Below are positions 39,671 to 49,086 of a stretch of DNA of 64,000 nucleotides, one piece after another (within the stretch, counting starts at the first letter, position 1; every line of letters starts with the position of its first letter). Origin of the DNA: Nocardia asteroides (GTDB taxonomy: Bacteria > Actinomycetota > Actinomycetes > Mycobacteriales > Mycobacteriaceae); assembly GCF_021183625.1 (NCBI RefSeq), contig NZ_CP089214.1, positions 496,001 through 560,000 of the forward strand, given 5' to 3'. A program made the position numbers and the translations under genes. A model generated the notes under the pieces. It saw nothing but the letters and a program-made list of their open reading frames with translations, made no database searches and was not told the DNA's origin.

Positions 39671-41071
39671 TCAGCTACCTCCGGATGTATGGCCGGTGTC
39701 GACCGGCAGGATCCGGCGGGGCAGCATCGACGCCGCGAGGAACCCGGCGACACCGATCGCGGCGAGCGTGATCATGGCCGCGGCATAGGCGTGCCCGCTC
39801 AGCCCGGCGACCAGGATGGTGCCCGCGACGGCGGTGCCCAGCGAGGAGCCGAGGTTCGACACGCTGCGCGACAGCCCGGAGATCTCGCCTTGCTCGTCTT
39901 CGCTGAAGCTGGACTGCACGACGGTGACCGAGGGGGTCAGCATCATTCCGAGGCCGAGCCCGATGAGGAGCAGCCCCGGCGCGAATGCCCAGGGACTCAC
40001 CGAGTTTCCCGCCATGGTCACCAGCACGACGAGCCCGGCGATGGTGATGCCGAAACCGGCCATGATGAGCGTGCGCGGGCTCCGACGGGTGGCGAAGCGC
40101 TCGGCCGACAGCGAGGTCACCAGCATGCCGAGGGTGGCCGCGGTGAAGATCACGCCCGTCTCCACGGCGTTGTAGCCCCGCACGACCTGCAGGTAGGCCG
40201 CGACCACGAACGAGGTGCCCATCAGCAGCAGCCACTGGATGTTCTGGGTGATCAGGCCGAGGTTGGAGGTGCGGTTGCGGAACAGCGCGATCCGCAGCAG
40301 CGGTGCGCCTCCGGCCCGGTCCTTGGCACGGATGGTCAGGAAGAAGACGGTCAGCACGGCCGCCGCCAGCACCAGCAGGGCCAGGCTCAGCACGAGGTTG
40401 TCGTCGATGGCCATGATGCCGGTGACGAGCAGGACGAGCCCGCCCGCCGAGAGCACCGCGCCGAGGAGGTCGAAGGACTTGGTGGGGTCGGGGGGCAGGG
40501 GATCGAGGATGCGGCGACTGGAGACGATGATGACCACGATGACCAGGGCCTGGAATCCGAAGGCTGCCCGCCAGCTCAGCACCGAGGTGATCAGGCCACC
40601 GATCAGCGGCCCGGCCGCGGCGCCGACGCCGCCCAGCGCCATGATCGTCCCGAATGCCTTGGCACGCCGGGCGGATTCGGTGAACAGCAGGGTGGTCAGG
40701 ATGTAGACCGGCGGGATGAGCAGGGCGGTGCCGATGCCCTCCAGGATCGAGTTGCCCAGGATCAGCACGCCCAGGTTGGGCGACACCGCGCTGACCACCG
40801 CGCCGACGCCGTAGACGGCCAGCCCGAGCACGAAGCAGGGCTTGCGGCCGAACCGGTCGGTGAGCGCGCCGCACGGAATCATCAACGCCGCCATCACCAG
40901 CAGGAAGATCGTGATCGCGACCTGGACGCCCTGCACCGTGGTGTTCAGGTCGGTGCTGATGTCGGTGATCATCACATTCATGTTGGAGCCCGCGAAGCTG
41001 CAGATGAACTGCGCCAGCGCCAGGGGCACCAGCACCCCGCGGGCGCGTGTCGTACCGGTCGATTCGCTCAT
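39671..41071 (-). CDS. MFS transporter (EmrB/QacA type)
   Basis: The 466-residue protein has about 14 hydrophobic segments. It carries motif A as GALTDRFGRKPCF and a motif C region (GGVGAAAGPLIGG). The usual DHA2 start (LDxTIVNVAxP) is altered to NMNVMITDISTDL, which marks a divergent subgroup. GGGGAG stands 5 bases before ATG 41071, and the gap to the GH15 stop is 9 bases, so the two genes form an operon. It probably exports a small molecule; a link to the sugar hydrolase is unclear. Confidence 0.9.
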   Translation of the reverse strand: MSESTGTTRARGVLVPLALAQFICSFAGSNMNVMITDISTDLNTTVQGVQVAITIFLLVMAALMIPCGALTDRFGRKPCFVLGLAVYGVGAVVSAVSPNLGVLILGNSILEGIGTALLIPPVYILTTLLFTESARRAKAFGTIMALGGVGAAAGPLIGGLITSVLSWRAAFGFQALVIVVIIVSSRRILDPLPPDPTKSFDLLGAVLSAGGLVLLVTGIMAIDDNLVLSLALLVLAAAVLTVFFLTIRAKDRAGGAPLLRIALFRNRTSNLGLITQNIQWLLLMGTSFVVAAYLQVVRGYNAVETGVIFTAATLGMLVTSLSAERFATRRSPRTLIMAGFGITIAGLVVLVTMAGNSVSPWAFAPGLLLIGLGLGMMLTPSVTVVQSSFSEDEQGEISGLSRSVSNLGSSLGTAVAGTILVAGLSGHAYAAAMITLAAIGVAGFLAASMLPRRILPVDTGHTSGGS

Positions 41072-41080
41072 CCGGCTCCC

Positions 41081-42922
41081 CTAGCCCGCGCGGCCTGCCC
41101 GCGCCTGGGCGCGGTCGAGCTGCTCGTCCAGTGCCAGCGCCGCGGCGACCAGCGCCAGATGGGTGAAGGCCTGCGGGAAATTGCCCAGCTGCTCGCCCGA
41201 GGGGCCGATCTCCTCGGCGAACAGGCCGACGTGGTTGGCGTAGGTGAGCATCTTGTCGAAGGCGTAGCGGGCCTCGGTCAGCCGGCCCGACCGCGCCAGC
41301 GCCTCCACGTAGAGGAAGCTGCACAGGTTGAAGGTGCCCTCCGAGCCGCGCAGGCCGTCCGGGGAGGCAGCCGGATCGTAGCGGTAGACCAGGCTGTCGC
41401 TGACCAGCTCGTCGCCCATCGCGTCGAGCGTGCTGAGCCAGGCCGGGTCGTCCGGGGCGAGAAAACCCATCCGCGGCATCAGCAGCAGCGAGGCATCGAG
41501 CACCTCGGTGTCGTAGTGCTGGACGAAGGCCCGGCGCTTCTCGCTCCAGCCCCGCTCGGTGATCTGGGTGAACACCGCGTCTCTGGCCCGGGTCCAACCG
41601 GCGATGTCGGCCGGGCGCGAGTGGGTGGTGGCGAGGGTGATCCCACGATCGAAGGCGACCCAGGTCATCAGCCGGCTGTAGGTGAAATTCTTACGGCCGC
41701 CGCGGGTTTCCCAGATCCCCTCGTCGGGGCGGTCCCAGTTGTCGACGAGCCAGTCGAGCAGTCCGGCGAAGACCCGCCAGCCCGCGATGCCACCGATGTC
41801 GGAGGTCCTGGCGAGCGCGTCGGCGGCCTCGCCGTAGATGTCGAGCTGGATCTGGTCGGCGGCGGCGTTGCCGACCCGGACCGGGCCCGAACGCCGGTAC
41901 CCCTCGAGGTGGGTCAGCACCTCCTCCTCGAGCCGGGGCTCGCCATCGATCCGGTACATGATCTGCAAAGGTTCACCGGAGGCGGTATCTCCCGCGTCGA
42001 GGCGGGCGCGCAGCCACCGCCGGAACGCGTAGGCCTCCTCGGTGAAGCCGAGGTCGACCAGTGCCCGCACGGCCAGCGAGCCGTCCCGGATCCAGGTGTA
42101 GCGGTAGTCCCAATTGCGTTCTCCGCCGATCTGTTCGGGCAGTCCCATCGTGGCGGCCGCGATCGGCGCGCCGGTCGGGGCGTAGGTCAGCAGCTTCAGC
42201 GTGATCGCCGAGCGGTTGACCATCTCGTGCCAGCGCCCGCGGTAGGTGGAGGCGTGCAGCCAGGACAACCAGAACTCGCGGCACTCCTCGAACGCGGCCA
42301 GCACCGTCTCCTGGCCGGGCTGCGGCGGTGCCGCCGCGTCCGAGTCGGTGCTGGTCAGCACGAATGCCGCGCTCTCTCCGCTGGTCAGCGTGAAGCGCGC
42401 CGCCACGTCGTCGCCGTTCGCGGACAGCGCGGCTGCCCCCGAAACCTGCAGGTGCAGATCGATGCCGGGTCCCGCGAACACCGCCTGGTGCTCGTCGCGC
42501 AGGGTCAGGGTGTGCCCGGCGCGGGCGTAATCGAAGCGGGGGCGACAGGTCAGCGCGAACGGCAGGCGGCCGCGGACCACCCGCGCGATCCGGGTCAGCC
42601 GGTGCCTGCCGGTAGGTGCCGGATCCCGGATCGGGTCCATGAAGTCGACGACCTCGCCGACGCCGTCTTCGGTCATGAATCGGGTGATCAGGACCGCGGT
42701 GTCGGACAGGTAGAGCTGACGGATCGTCATCCGGTCTTCCGGCAGGTTGGCAATCAGCTGGCAATGGCCGCCTTTCTCCCTGTCGAGCAGCGCGGCGAAG
42801 ATGCTCGGCGAATCGAAGCGCGGCGCGCACCACCAGTCGACGGTTCCGGTGGCGCTGACTAAGGCCGCGGTCTGCAGGTCGCCTACCATGCCGTGGTCAG
42901 CGATCGGCGGATATGGGTTCAC
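41081..42922 (-). CDS. Glycoside hydrolase family 15 protein (glucoamylase/trehalase type)
   Basis: The 613-residue protein has the GH15 layout: an N-terminal super-sandwich domain (residues 1-215) with DWWCAPRFDSPSIFAALLD, then the (alpha/alpha)6 barrel with GERNWDYRYTWIRDGS, EGYRRSGPVRVGN, a catalytic Glu near DQIQLDIYGE, and SEGTFNLCSFLYVEAL. In mycobacteria close relatives are intracellular trehalases. There is no signal peptide. GTG 42922 is chosen because GGAGG lies 7 bases upstream; GTG 42928 is too close to it. The promoter region has palindrome copy 3. Trehalose turnover would suit a stress-linked operon. Confidence 0.92.
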   Translation of the reverse strand: MNPYPPIADHGMVGDLQTAALVSATGTVDWWCAPRFDSPSIFAALLDREKGGHCQLIANLPEDRMTIRQLYLSDTAVLITRFMTEDGVGEVVDFMDPIRDPAPTGRHRLTRIARVVRGRLPFALTCRPRFDYARAGHTLTLRDEHQAVFAGPGIDLHLQVSGAAALSANGDDVAARFTLTSGESAAFVLTSTDSDAAAPPQPGQETVLAAFEECREFWLSWLHASTYRGRWHEMVNRSAITLKLLTYAPTGAPIAAATMGLPEQIGGERNWDYRYTWIRDGSLAVRALVDLGFTEEAYAFRRWLRARLDAGDTASGEPLQIMYRIDGEPRLEEEVLTHLEGYRRSGPVRVGNAAADQIQLDIYGEAADALARTSDIGGIAGWRVFAGLLDWLVDNWDRPDEGIWETRGGRKNFTYSRLMTWVAFDRGITLATTHSRPADIAGWTRARDAVFTQITERGWSEKRRAFVQHYDTEVLDASLLLMPRMGFLAPDDPAWLSTLDAMGDELVSDSLVYRYDPAASPDGLRGSEGTFNLCSFLYVEALARSGRLTEARYAFDKMLTYANHVGLFAEEIGPSGEQLGNFPQAFTHLALVAAALALDEQLDRAQARAGRAG

Positions 42923-43062
42923 GGGCACACCTCCGGTGGTGGATGACCTCGCCGGATGAGCCGCTTCCGGGAGGAGCAGAGATCCGGTCCGGCGAAAAAG
43001 GGCGGCAACTGCATCCCAGCAAACTCCGGCGTCGCACCGCTGTCGAGGGCCGGACCCGCATA

Positions 43063-43079
43063 TCACCCGAATCGGGTGA
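43063..43079. repeat. 17-bp palindrome TCACCC-N5-GGGTGA, copy 3
   Basis: TCACCC-GAATC-GGGTGA lies 140 bases upstream of the GH15 start. A further GGGTGA half site follows at 43083-43088. It is the best placed copy for control of the GH15-MFS operon. Confidence 0.72.
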
Positions 43080-43093
43080 GGGCGGGTGAACGG

Positions 43094-44491
43094 CTACCCG
43101 CCGACCGGGTCCGGCTGCCGCACGGCATCGTCCTTCGGCTCGGGCTCTTCGGGCCGGCCGCGGGCAGGGCGGATCAGCAGTTCCAGCGCGAGCAGCGCCA
43201 GCAGCGCACCGAGCACGATCCACACCATCACCAGCCCGGTGGGGTAGCGCCAGCAGACCAGCAGCAGCGCCGTGGTGCCTGCGATCGCGCAGCGCAGCGC
43301 GGTGCGGGCTCGGAAAGCCCCCGTTTCCACGGCGTTCGGCGGACGGGACCGCCGCAGCCTCCGCACCCCGTCCATGCCCTGGCCGACCCCCCGGCGCACC
43401 GCGACCGCCGACGGTGAGCCACCGGTGAGGTAGGCGACCGCGGCGAGCACCAGGCCGAGTACGGCGACGCCACGCAGCGCGGTTCGCAGCGGCACCAGCA
43501 GCGTGTCGATGATCGCCCTTGCCGCGTCCGGTGCCAGCACCTCGGGCGGAATCCGGTCCAGATACAGCGCCCGCCCGGCGAGCAGCGCGACGGCGAGCAC
43601 GAGCATCGCCCCCGCGATCGCGAGCCCGACGAAGGACAGGGCGCGCCGGCGTCCCCCCGGCGGTGCCACGCCGATCGCCGCGACGGCGGCGGCGATCGTC
43701 AGCCACGGCAACACGACCGCGGCGGTGTCGAGCGCGTCGACCGCCCGCTGCGCCCGCACGAGTTGCGGGGAGCGGAAGAGGACGAAGCGCTTGTCGACCG
43801 CGGGAATCTTCTCGGCGAAGGTGAAGCCGCGGGCGAGCAGCCTGGCCTTCACTTCGTCGATCACCGCGGCCAGGGAGAGGGTCACCGTGCCGTTCTCGTC
43901 GACGGTGACCGCCTCCGGGCCGACGTCTCCGGTCACCGCGGCCACCAGCGCGGCGTGGGCGGTGCGGTTGGCCTGCAGCCACAGATCCTCGAAGCGGTCG
44001 CTGCGCACGAACTCGAGCACGGTGTCGTCGACGTACCCGCGTGCCTGCCGGGTGATCACCGGCGCGAGCCCCTCGACGGCCCGATCCACCCGCGGCCGGT
44101 TCGTCTCCGCCGGCACGGCGTCGGTCAGCGCGGCCAGCGCCTGTGCGGTGAGCCCCTCGATATCGGCCCTGGCGAAGATCTCGTCGGTGACAGCGGTGGC
44201 GAGCTCGGTCTGCAGCGCCGGATCCGATGCCAGCGGAGCCACCGTGCTCAGGTACCTGTCGGTGTCGAGGATCTCGGTGCGCACATACCGTGACACCACG
44301 GTGCTGATCGCCAGCACGGCGACCAGCACCGTCAAGATCAGCACCGCGGTCCACCGCCAGAAATGCGGGAGTCTGCGGCCTCCCGGCGCGGCCCGCCGCG
44401 TGCTCCGCAGCGCCGCGACCTCGGCACGCAGCCGTTCCAGCTCGGCGCGTTCGTCCGCGCTCACGGGGTCGACCGGCGGATCAGAAGTCAT
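43094..44491 (-). CDS. Integral membrane protein of unknown function
   Basis: The 465-residue protein has a short coiled-coil-like N-terminus (ADERAELERLRAEVAALRS), one membrane helix at about residues 48-68, an extracytoplasmic region of about 190 residues rich in Asp and Glu, and several further helices from about 245 on. No enzyme motif is visible. ATG 44491 is preferred to GTG 44494 because AGGGG is better spaced. Similar proteins are found in actinobacterial stress neighbourhoods. Palindrome copy 3 lies just past its 3' end and probably serves the next gene. Confidence 0.75.
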   Translation of the reverse strand: MTSDPPVDPVSADERAELERLRAEVAALRSTRRAAPGGRRLPHFWRWTAVLILTVLVAVLAISTVVSRYVRTEILDTDRYLSTVAPLASDPALQTELATAVTDEIFARADIEGLTAQALAALTDAVPAETNRPRVDRAVEGLAPVITRQARGYVDDTVLEFVRSDRFEDLWLQANRTAHAALVAAVTGDVGPEAVTVDENGTVTLSLAAVIDEVKARLLARGFTFAEKIPAVDKRFVLFRSPQLVRAQRAVDALDTAAVVLPWLTIAAAVAAIGVAPPGGRRRALSFVGLAIAGAMLVLAVALLAGRALYLDRIPPEVLAPDAARAIIDTLLVPLRTALRGVAVLGLVLAAVAYLTGGSPSAVAVRRGVGQGMDGVRRLRRSRPPNAVETGAFRARTALRCAIAGTTALLLVCWRYPTGLVMVWIVLGALLALLALELLIRPARGRPEEPEPKDDAVRQPDPVGG

Positions 44492-44676
44492 CACTACCCC
44501 TTGGTCCGGAAATGGATTCGGGCAGACTCGTATCGAGCGGGACGGGATGCCGGAAAACTCGGCGTCCAGCCGAGGAACAATAGATTCGGTGACGACCGGA
44601 GCGTACGCTTGCTGACACCGGTGTCGCCCGCAACGTGGCGAATGCGAGGTTACTCTCGAATCGGAAAGAGGCCACA

Positions 44677-45114
44677 GTGAGCGAAAACGATATCGACATG
44701 TTGGGTCCCGTCGACTATCTCGTCATCGAATTCCCCGCCGACCGGCCCCCGGACGGCTCGGCACTGCCCCTCCTCCGCGATCTGGTCGAGCGCGGGGTCA
44801 TCCGCGTGCTCGACCTGGCGTTCGTCCACAAGGACGCCGCCGGATCGCTCTCCGGCATCGACATCGCCGACCTCGGCTTCGACGGAGACATCGACGTCAC
44901 CCTGTTCGCGGAGGCACAATCGGGCCTGCTGGACGACACCGACCGCATGGAGGCGGGCCGCGCGCTGGAGCCCGGGTGCTCCGCCGCGGTTCTGGTCTAC
45001 GAGAACAGGTGGGCGGCGCCGTTCGCATCCGCGCTGCGCCGCAACGGCGCCGAATTGGTGGCCGCCGGGCGCATTCCGATGCAGAGCATCCTGGCGTCGC
45101 TCGACGTCGAATGA
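44677..45114 (+). CDS. DUF6325 family protein
   Basis: The 145-residue protein matches a family found beside SHOCT proteins in actinobacteria: LGPVDYLVIEFP, LLRDLVERGVIRVLDLAFVHKD, then PGCSAAVLVYENRWAAPFASAL. The fold is probably ferredoxin-like with a long insertion; no catalytic site is apparent. GTG 44677 follows GGAAAGAG. The SHOCT gene lies 54 bases downstream. The family is often described as stress-related, but its function is unknown. Confidence 0.82.
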   Translation: MSENDIDMLGPVDYLVIEFPADRPPDGSALPLLRDLVERGVIRVLDLAFVHKDAAGSLSGIDIADLGFDGDIDVTLFAEAQSGLLDDTDRMEAGRALEPGCSAAVLVYENRWAAPFASALRRNGAELVAAGRIPMQSILASLDVE

Positions 45115-45168
45115 GCCGCAGCCCCAACATTATTCGCATTGTCGGTTGAACCGAGCAAGGAGAGCGTC

Positions 45169-45438
45169 ATGCCCGGACTGCTTCGCGGCGTAGCCCGCAC
45201 CGCCGTGGTCGCCGGAACCGCGACCGCCGTTTCCAACCGCGTCTCCCGACGGCAGGGACAGCGGTGGGCCGCCCAGGAGCCGCAACCAGCCCCACAACAG
45301 CAATACGCGGCGCCGCCGCCCGGCGGCGACGCGACGATGGACCGGATCACCGCCCTCAAGGAACTCGCTGAGCTCAAAGCTCAGGGGGTGCTCACCGATG
45401 CCGAGTTCGAGGCGGAGAAAGCCAGAATTCTCGGATAG
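45169..45438 (+). CDS. SHOCT domain protein
   Basis: The 89-residue protein ends in a SHOCT domain (ITALKELAELKAQGVLTDAEFEAEKARIL), a short helical hairpin found at protein C-termini. The N-terminal half is basic and Gln/Pro-rich (QPAPQQQYAAPPPGG). ATG 45169 has AAGGAGAGC upstream. It is paired with the DUF6325 gene, a recurrent actinobacterial association. SHOCT domains are thought to mediate oligomerization. Confidence 0.88.
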   Translation: MPGLLRGVARTAVVAGTATAVSNRVSRRQGQRWAAQEPQPAPQQQYAAPPPGGDATMDRITALKELAELKAQGVLTDAEFEAEKARILG

Positions 45439-45570
45439 CAAGAATACCCGCACGACAACATGCGTTGACAAGGCAAATCTTCAGTAATCTCGGTATCGAG
45501 AAACCCATCCGTTCCGACCGAGTTCCGGTTCCCGAACGCTCATGCTGACGCGGACCACCCAGGAACGGCC

Positions 45571-46286
45571 TCAGGCCGCGATCGGCGCGAAAGGCCGGAT
45601 CGCGTCGGCACCGCCGCCCACGATCGCAGCCGAGGATTCCGGTACCTCGTTCCACGCGCCTTCGAGATCGCGCAGCGGCTCGGACACCACGAGGCGGGTA
45701 CGGTCGCCGAGTTCGCGCAGCACCTCGACTTCGGGGTGCAACGCGCGAAGCTGGGAGATCTCGGTCCGACGTCCTCGACGTAGCCGACCGCTCGGGCGAC
45801 GGCCCCGAAGGGGTCGTCGCCGAGGCCGAAGGTCAGGGCGAGGTAGAACAGGGCTTCGGTGTCGGTGGAGCCCTCCATATCGGGGAACAGCGCCGGGTCG
45901 ACCGCCAGCACCAGGTCGCGCCTGATCTCGTGGAAGCCGCGCAGCAGGCCGTTGTGCACCCACAGCCATTTCCCGTGCCGGAACGGATGGCAATTGCTGC
46001 GCTGCACCGCGGTCCCTGTCGAATACCGGACATGGGCAAGCAACATCGGCGTTCGCACCTGTCCGGCGATCTCCCGCAGGTTGCTGTCGTTCCAGGCCGG
46101 TTCGATGCTCTTGTACACCGCGGGTTCGCTGCCCTCGCCGTACCAGCCGATGCCGAAGCCGTCACCGTTGGTGGCGCTTTCCCCGAGGTGCGCGTGCAGG
46201 CTCTGATCGATCAGTGAGTGTTCAGGGCGGAACAACAGATCCTCGGCGAGGATCGGCTCACCCGAGTACGCCATCCACCGGCACAT
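45571..46286 (-). pseudogene. Decayed class II glutamine amidotransferase
   Basis: The N-terminal part (46286 to about 45775) is intact: MCRWMAYSGEP with catalytic Cys2, ATNGDGFGIGWY, LLAHVRYSTG and HNGLLRGF, typical of class II glutamine amidotransferases. After AVGYVEDVG the frame changes near 45760-45772 and the sequence resumes with LRALHPEVEVLRELGD, LVVSEPLRDLEGAWNEVPE. About 40 residues that normally join these parts are missing. The intact ends suggest a recent deletion. ATG 46286 is the required start because the Cys must follow Met. A truncated protein would still hold the glutaminase site. Confidence 0.8.
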
Positions 46287-46373
46287 ACCGCAGTTGACCA
46301 CAGCCGGGAACCGCTGCGACAGCGATTGCCACGCGCTGATTCGCCCTACCCGGTGCAAGCCCCACTCGGCGTT

Positions 46374-46390
46374 TCACCTGATGTGGGTGA
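46374..46390. repeat. 17-bp palindrome TCACCC-N5-GGGTGA, copy 4 (one mismatch)
   Basis: TCACCT-GATGT-GGGTGA lies between the divergent amidotransferase pseudogene (start 46286) and the antiporter gene (start 46511). It could control both. Confidence 0.65.
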
Positions 46391-46510
46391 GGTGGCGGTT
46401 CGCCGCAGGAGGCAGGCTGAGTCCGTACCTGCCCGCCCCGCCCGGAGGGACGACCGAGATATGAGCATCGACCGCCGGCCGAGGACTGATTTCCGCACCC
46501 CGGTGACATC

Positions 46511-47755
46511 GTGACGTGGGCGCTACCCGCGATCACCGCGATCGTGCTCGCCTTCGCGGCGATCTCGGGACGGGTTCCGGGCACGCCGATAACCGCGCCG
46601 ATCATCTTCACCGTCGGTGGCCTCGTCGTCGGCAGCACAGCCGTCGGCCTGATCGAGGTGGAGAACGCCGCGGAGACGGTCAAACTCCTCGCCGAGATCA
46701 CGCTCGCCCTTGTACTGTTCTCCGATGCCTCCCAGGTGAACCTGACCACGCTCCGGGCCGAGATCGCCCTGCCCGCCCGGTTGCTCGGGATCGGCCTGCC
46801 CCTGACGATCGTCGCCGGGTTCGCCGCCGCTCTGCTCGTGCTGAACGAGCTCGCCTGGCCGGAAGCGCTCCTGCTCGCGGTGATCCTCGCTCCGACCGAC
46901 GCGGCGCTCGGGCAGGCGGTGGTCACGCTCCCCGATCTGCCCTCGCGTGTGCGGCAGGGCCTGAACGTCGAAAGCGGCCTCAACGACGGCATCTGTGTGC
47001 CCCTGTTCCTGATCGTGCTCGCGCTCGCCCACACCGAAGCCGATGCCATCGGGCAGGGCGCCGCCGCCCGGCTCGTCGCGGAGCAGATCGGGTACGGCAG
47101 CGCCGCCGGTGCCGGTGCGGGCGCGATCGCCGCCGCGGTCCTGATCACAGCCGAACGCCGCAACACGATCGACCGGGCGTGGGCGCAGATCGTTCCCCTC
47201 ACCACCGCCGCGCTCGCCTACACCCTCGCCGTGCCGATCGGCGGATCGGGTTTCATCGCCGCGTTCGTCGGCGGGCTGGTCTTCGGGGCGCTACGCCGCC
47301 GCCATGCTCCCCGCGGCGGCTCGGCGGGCATGCTCGAAGAAGCGGGCGACCTGTTCAGCGCCGTCACCTTCATCGTCTTCGGTGCCGTGCTGCTCGGGCC
47401 CGCGCTCGGCCACCTGTCCTGGGGCATCGTCGGGTATGCCCTGCTGAGCCTGACCGCGGTGCGGATGATCCCGGTCGCGCTGTCGCTGATCGGAACCCGC
47501 TCCCGCCCCGCCACCACCGCCTTCGTCGGCTGGTTCGGTCCGCGTGGGCTGGCCACCATCGTCTTCGTCATCTTGATCCTCGAAGAAGACAGAGAGCTGC
47601 CGCACCAGGACCTGCTCCTCGCGGGCGCCGTCGTCACGATCGGGTTGTCGGTGCTCGCCCACGGACTCACAGCGGCACCACTGGCCCAGCGTTATGCCCT
47701 GTGGTTTCGGCAAGATTCACCTCCGAGCCGTCCCGATCCGAGCGGGCACCCCTGA
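46511..47755 (+). CDS. Cation:proton antiporter (CPA1 family)
   Basis: The 414-residue protein has about 12 membrane helices. Family signatures include ILAPTDAALGQAVV and NVESGLNDGICVP, which hold the Asp residues used for cation and proton exchange, and GWFGPRGLATIVF near the end. It should exchange Na+ or K+ for protons at the cytoplasmic membrane. GTG 46511 begins the first hydrophobic segment; the ribosome site is weak. The palindrome at 46374-46390 lies 120 bases upstream. The 3' end overlaps a small convergent gene. Confidence 0.9.
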   Translation: MTWALPAITAIVLAFAAISGRVPGTPITAPIIFTVGGLVVGSTAVGLIEVENAAETVKLLAEITLALVLFSDASQVNLTTLRAEIALPARLLGIGLPLTIVAGFAAALLVLNELAWPEALLLAVILAPTDAALGQAVVTLPDLPSRVRQGLNVESGLNDGICVPLFLIVLALAHTEADAIGQGAAARLVAEQIGYGSAAGAGAGAIAAAVLITAERRNTIDRAWAQIVPLTTAALAYTLAVPIGGSGFIAAFVGGLVFGALRRRHAPRGGSAGMLEEAGDLFSAVTFIVFGAVLLGPALGHLSWGIVGYALLSLTAVRMIPVALSLIGTRSRPATTAFVGWFGPRGLATIVFVILILEEDRELPHQDLLLAGAVVTIGLSVLAHGLTAAPLAQRYALWFRQDSPPSRPDPSGHP

Positions 47756-47990
47756 CCGTGCCCGGGCTCCGTGACGTCCTGGTGTCGGGTTCAGCCCCCG
47801 GCCGGATCGCTGCCGCGGCGCGGCGGCCGGCTTCGCCGACGAAGGCTTCGAGTACTGCCCCGCTGATCTCGGCCCGCTTGGTGTCGCCGTCGGCGAGGGC
47901 GTCGCGGTGCGCTGCCTGCCAGCGCGCGATCGCGAGGGCGATCCGCTCGTCGGTCTCCTCGCTCAATGCTCGGGTCCGCAGACCGGCCAT
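47667..47990 (-). CDS. Small hypothetical protein
   Basis: The 107-residue protein begins with a helical segment (TDERIALAIARWQAAHRDALADG) and ends in a disordered tail that overlaps the 3' end of the antiporter gene by 89 bases. AGGAGG stands 10 bases before ATG 47990, inside the last codons of the upstream gene, which supports translation. No family is recognised. It probably shares a transcript with the preceding gene. Confidence 0.5.
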   Translation of the reverse strand: MAGLRTRALSEETDERIALAIARWQAAHRDALADGDTKRAEISGAVLEAFVGEAGRRAAAAIRPGAEPDTRTSRSPGTVRGARSDRDGSEVNLAETTGHNAGPVVPL

Positions 47991-47996
47991 AGCAGC

Positions 47997-48659
47997 TCAT
48001 CCTCCTGGAGTAGTGATAGCGGACGATCCGAGATTCCGGTGCGGGCGGAGCCGGTCCGGAGCCACGGGCAGGGCGAGCAGCGCGGTGCTCTCGTGCACGC
48101 TGATCACCGCGGTCAGGTCGGCATACGGTGCCGAGCCGAGCATCATCCGGTGCCCGAGCCTGGCCATGGCCAACCGCGGTCCGTACTTCACCCGCATCGC
48201 CTCGGCCACGGCGTCGGCCAGCGGGCCGGGCCCGAACAGCACCACGCTGCCCTCGTGCTCACGCGAACCGAGCGCGGGCCGGCCACCCAGGTCCCCCGCC
48301 TGCACGATCACCCGCCGGTCCCGCCACAGCTGTCCCGCCTCCGGCGAATGCGAGGACAACCGGAATGCCAACCGGCCTCGCCCCACCGGCACCACCAGAC
48401 GCCGCAGGAACTCGCACCGGCCCGGCGCGGCCTCCCGGGTCACCACCACCGTGTGAGCCGCCGACCACAACGACCCCGGGCCGTGGTCGCGGTACGGGAC
48501 CGGATCGTTCAGCAGGTCCCGGACGCGACGATCCGCGTCGACCGGCGGGAACCGGCAGGCCGTGGCCCCGCGCCGTGGAGCGGTCCGCACGAGCGCCGCG
48601 CCGGCACCCGACCGGTAGCCCAACCCGTCACCCCACCGGGCTTCACCCAGCATCGCCAT
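47997..48659 (-). CDS. Hypothetical protein, possibly FMN-binding split-barrel/nitroreductase-like
   Basis: The 220-residue protein has segments such as AAHTVVVTREAAPGRCEF, WRDRRVIVQAGDLGGRPALGS, a KYGPR motif and LGHRMMLGSAPY. The WRDRRV / GRPALGS / KYGPR series recalls PPOX-class split-barrel oxidoreductases that bind FMN or F420, while the LGHRMMLGSAPY block is also seen in nitroreductase-like proteins. The match is tentative. ATG 48659 is chosen; GTG 48686 is an alternative. Palindrome copy 5 lies 76 bases upstream. Confidence 0.5.
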   Translation of the reverse strand: MAMLGEARWGDGLGYRSGAGAALVRTAPRRGATACRFPPVDADRRVRDLLNDPVPYRDHGPGSLWSAAHTVVVTREAAPGRCEFLRRLVVPVGRGRLAFRLSSHSPEAGQLWRDRRVIVQAGDLGGRPALGSREHEGSVVLFGPGPLADAVAEAMRVKYGPRLAMARLGHRMMLGSAPYADLTAVISVHESTALLALPVAPDRLRPHRNLGSSAITTPGG

Positions 48660-48735
48660 CACCACCCCGGTACCTCGCCCGGCCACGGCGGCCTGGCCCT
48701 CGGTTCATGCTCACCGCACACACCACCGGTGCGCC

Positions 48736-48752
48736 TCACCCGAATCGAGTGA
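48736..48752. repeat. 17-bp palindrome TCACCC-N5-GGGTGA, copy 5 (one mismatch)
   Basis: TCACCC-GAATC-GAGTGA lies upstream of the 47997-48659 gene. Its centre, GAATC, is the same as in copy 3. Confidence 0.65.
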
Positions 48753-49086
48753 TGTCACACGGACAGCCGATGAGCGGACCAGCCCCCGATGCGACGATGC
48801 GAGGTCGATGCCGTTTCGTCGCCCACGTTGCCTCCACGGGCACGCCGCCCGCTTCCCGCCGGCTCGGTGGCCGCGGCGCCGAACCGGCCGCGGGTGGAGA
48901 CCGGCGGATTCCACCACAGCGGCAGGTGCCACAGCAGGCCGAGCAGCAGGTTCGCTACCCAGATCGGGTGCCGGGCGTGCAGCCGCGGCCGAACTCCTCG
49001 TCGATGCCCCCACCAGGCAGGGAGATCATCGAGCGCCTGGCGCGATCCACCGTTCGGCGGGCTGTTGCCGCCGCCACCCCCTGCGG

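Noticed and set aside
39689..42862. A plus-strand open frame of over 1000 residues across the MFS and GH15 genes
   Set aside because: The minus strand encodes clear MFS and GH15 proteins; the plus frame is Arg/Gly/His-rich without motifs.
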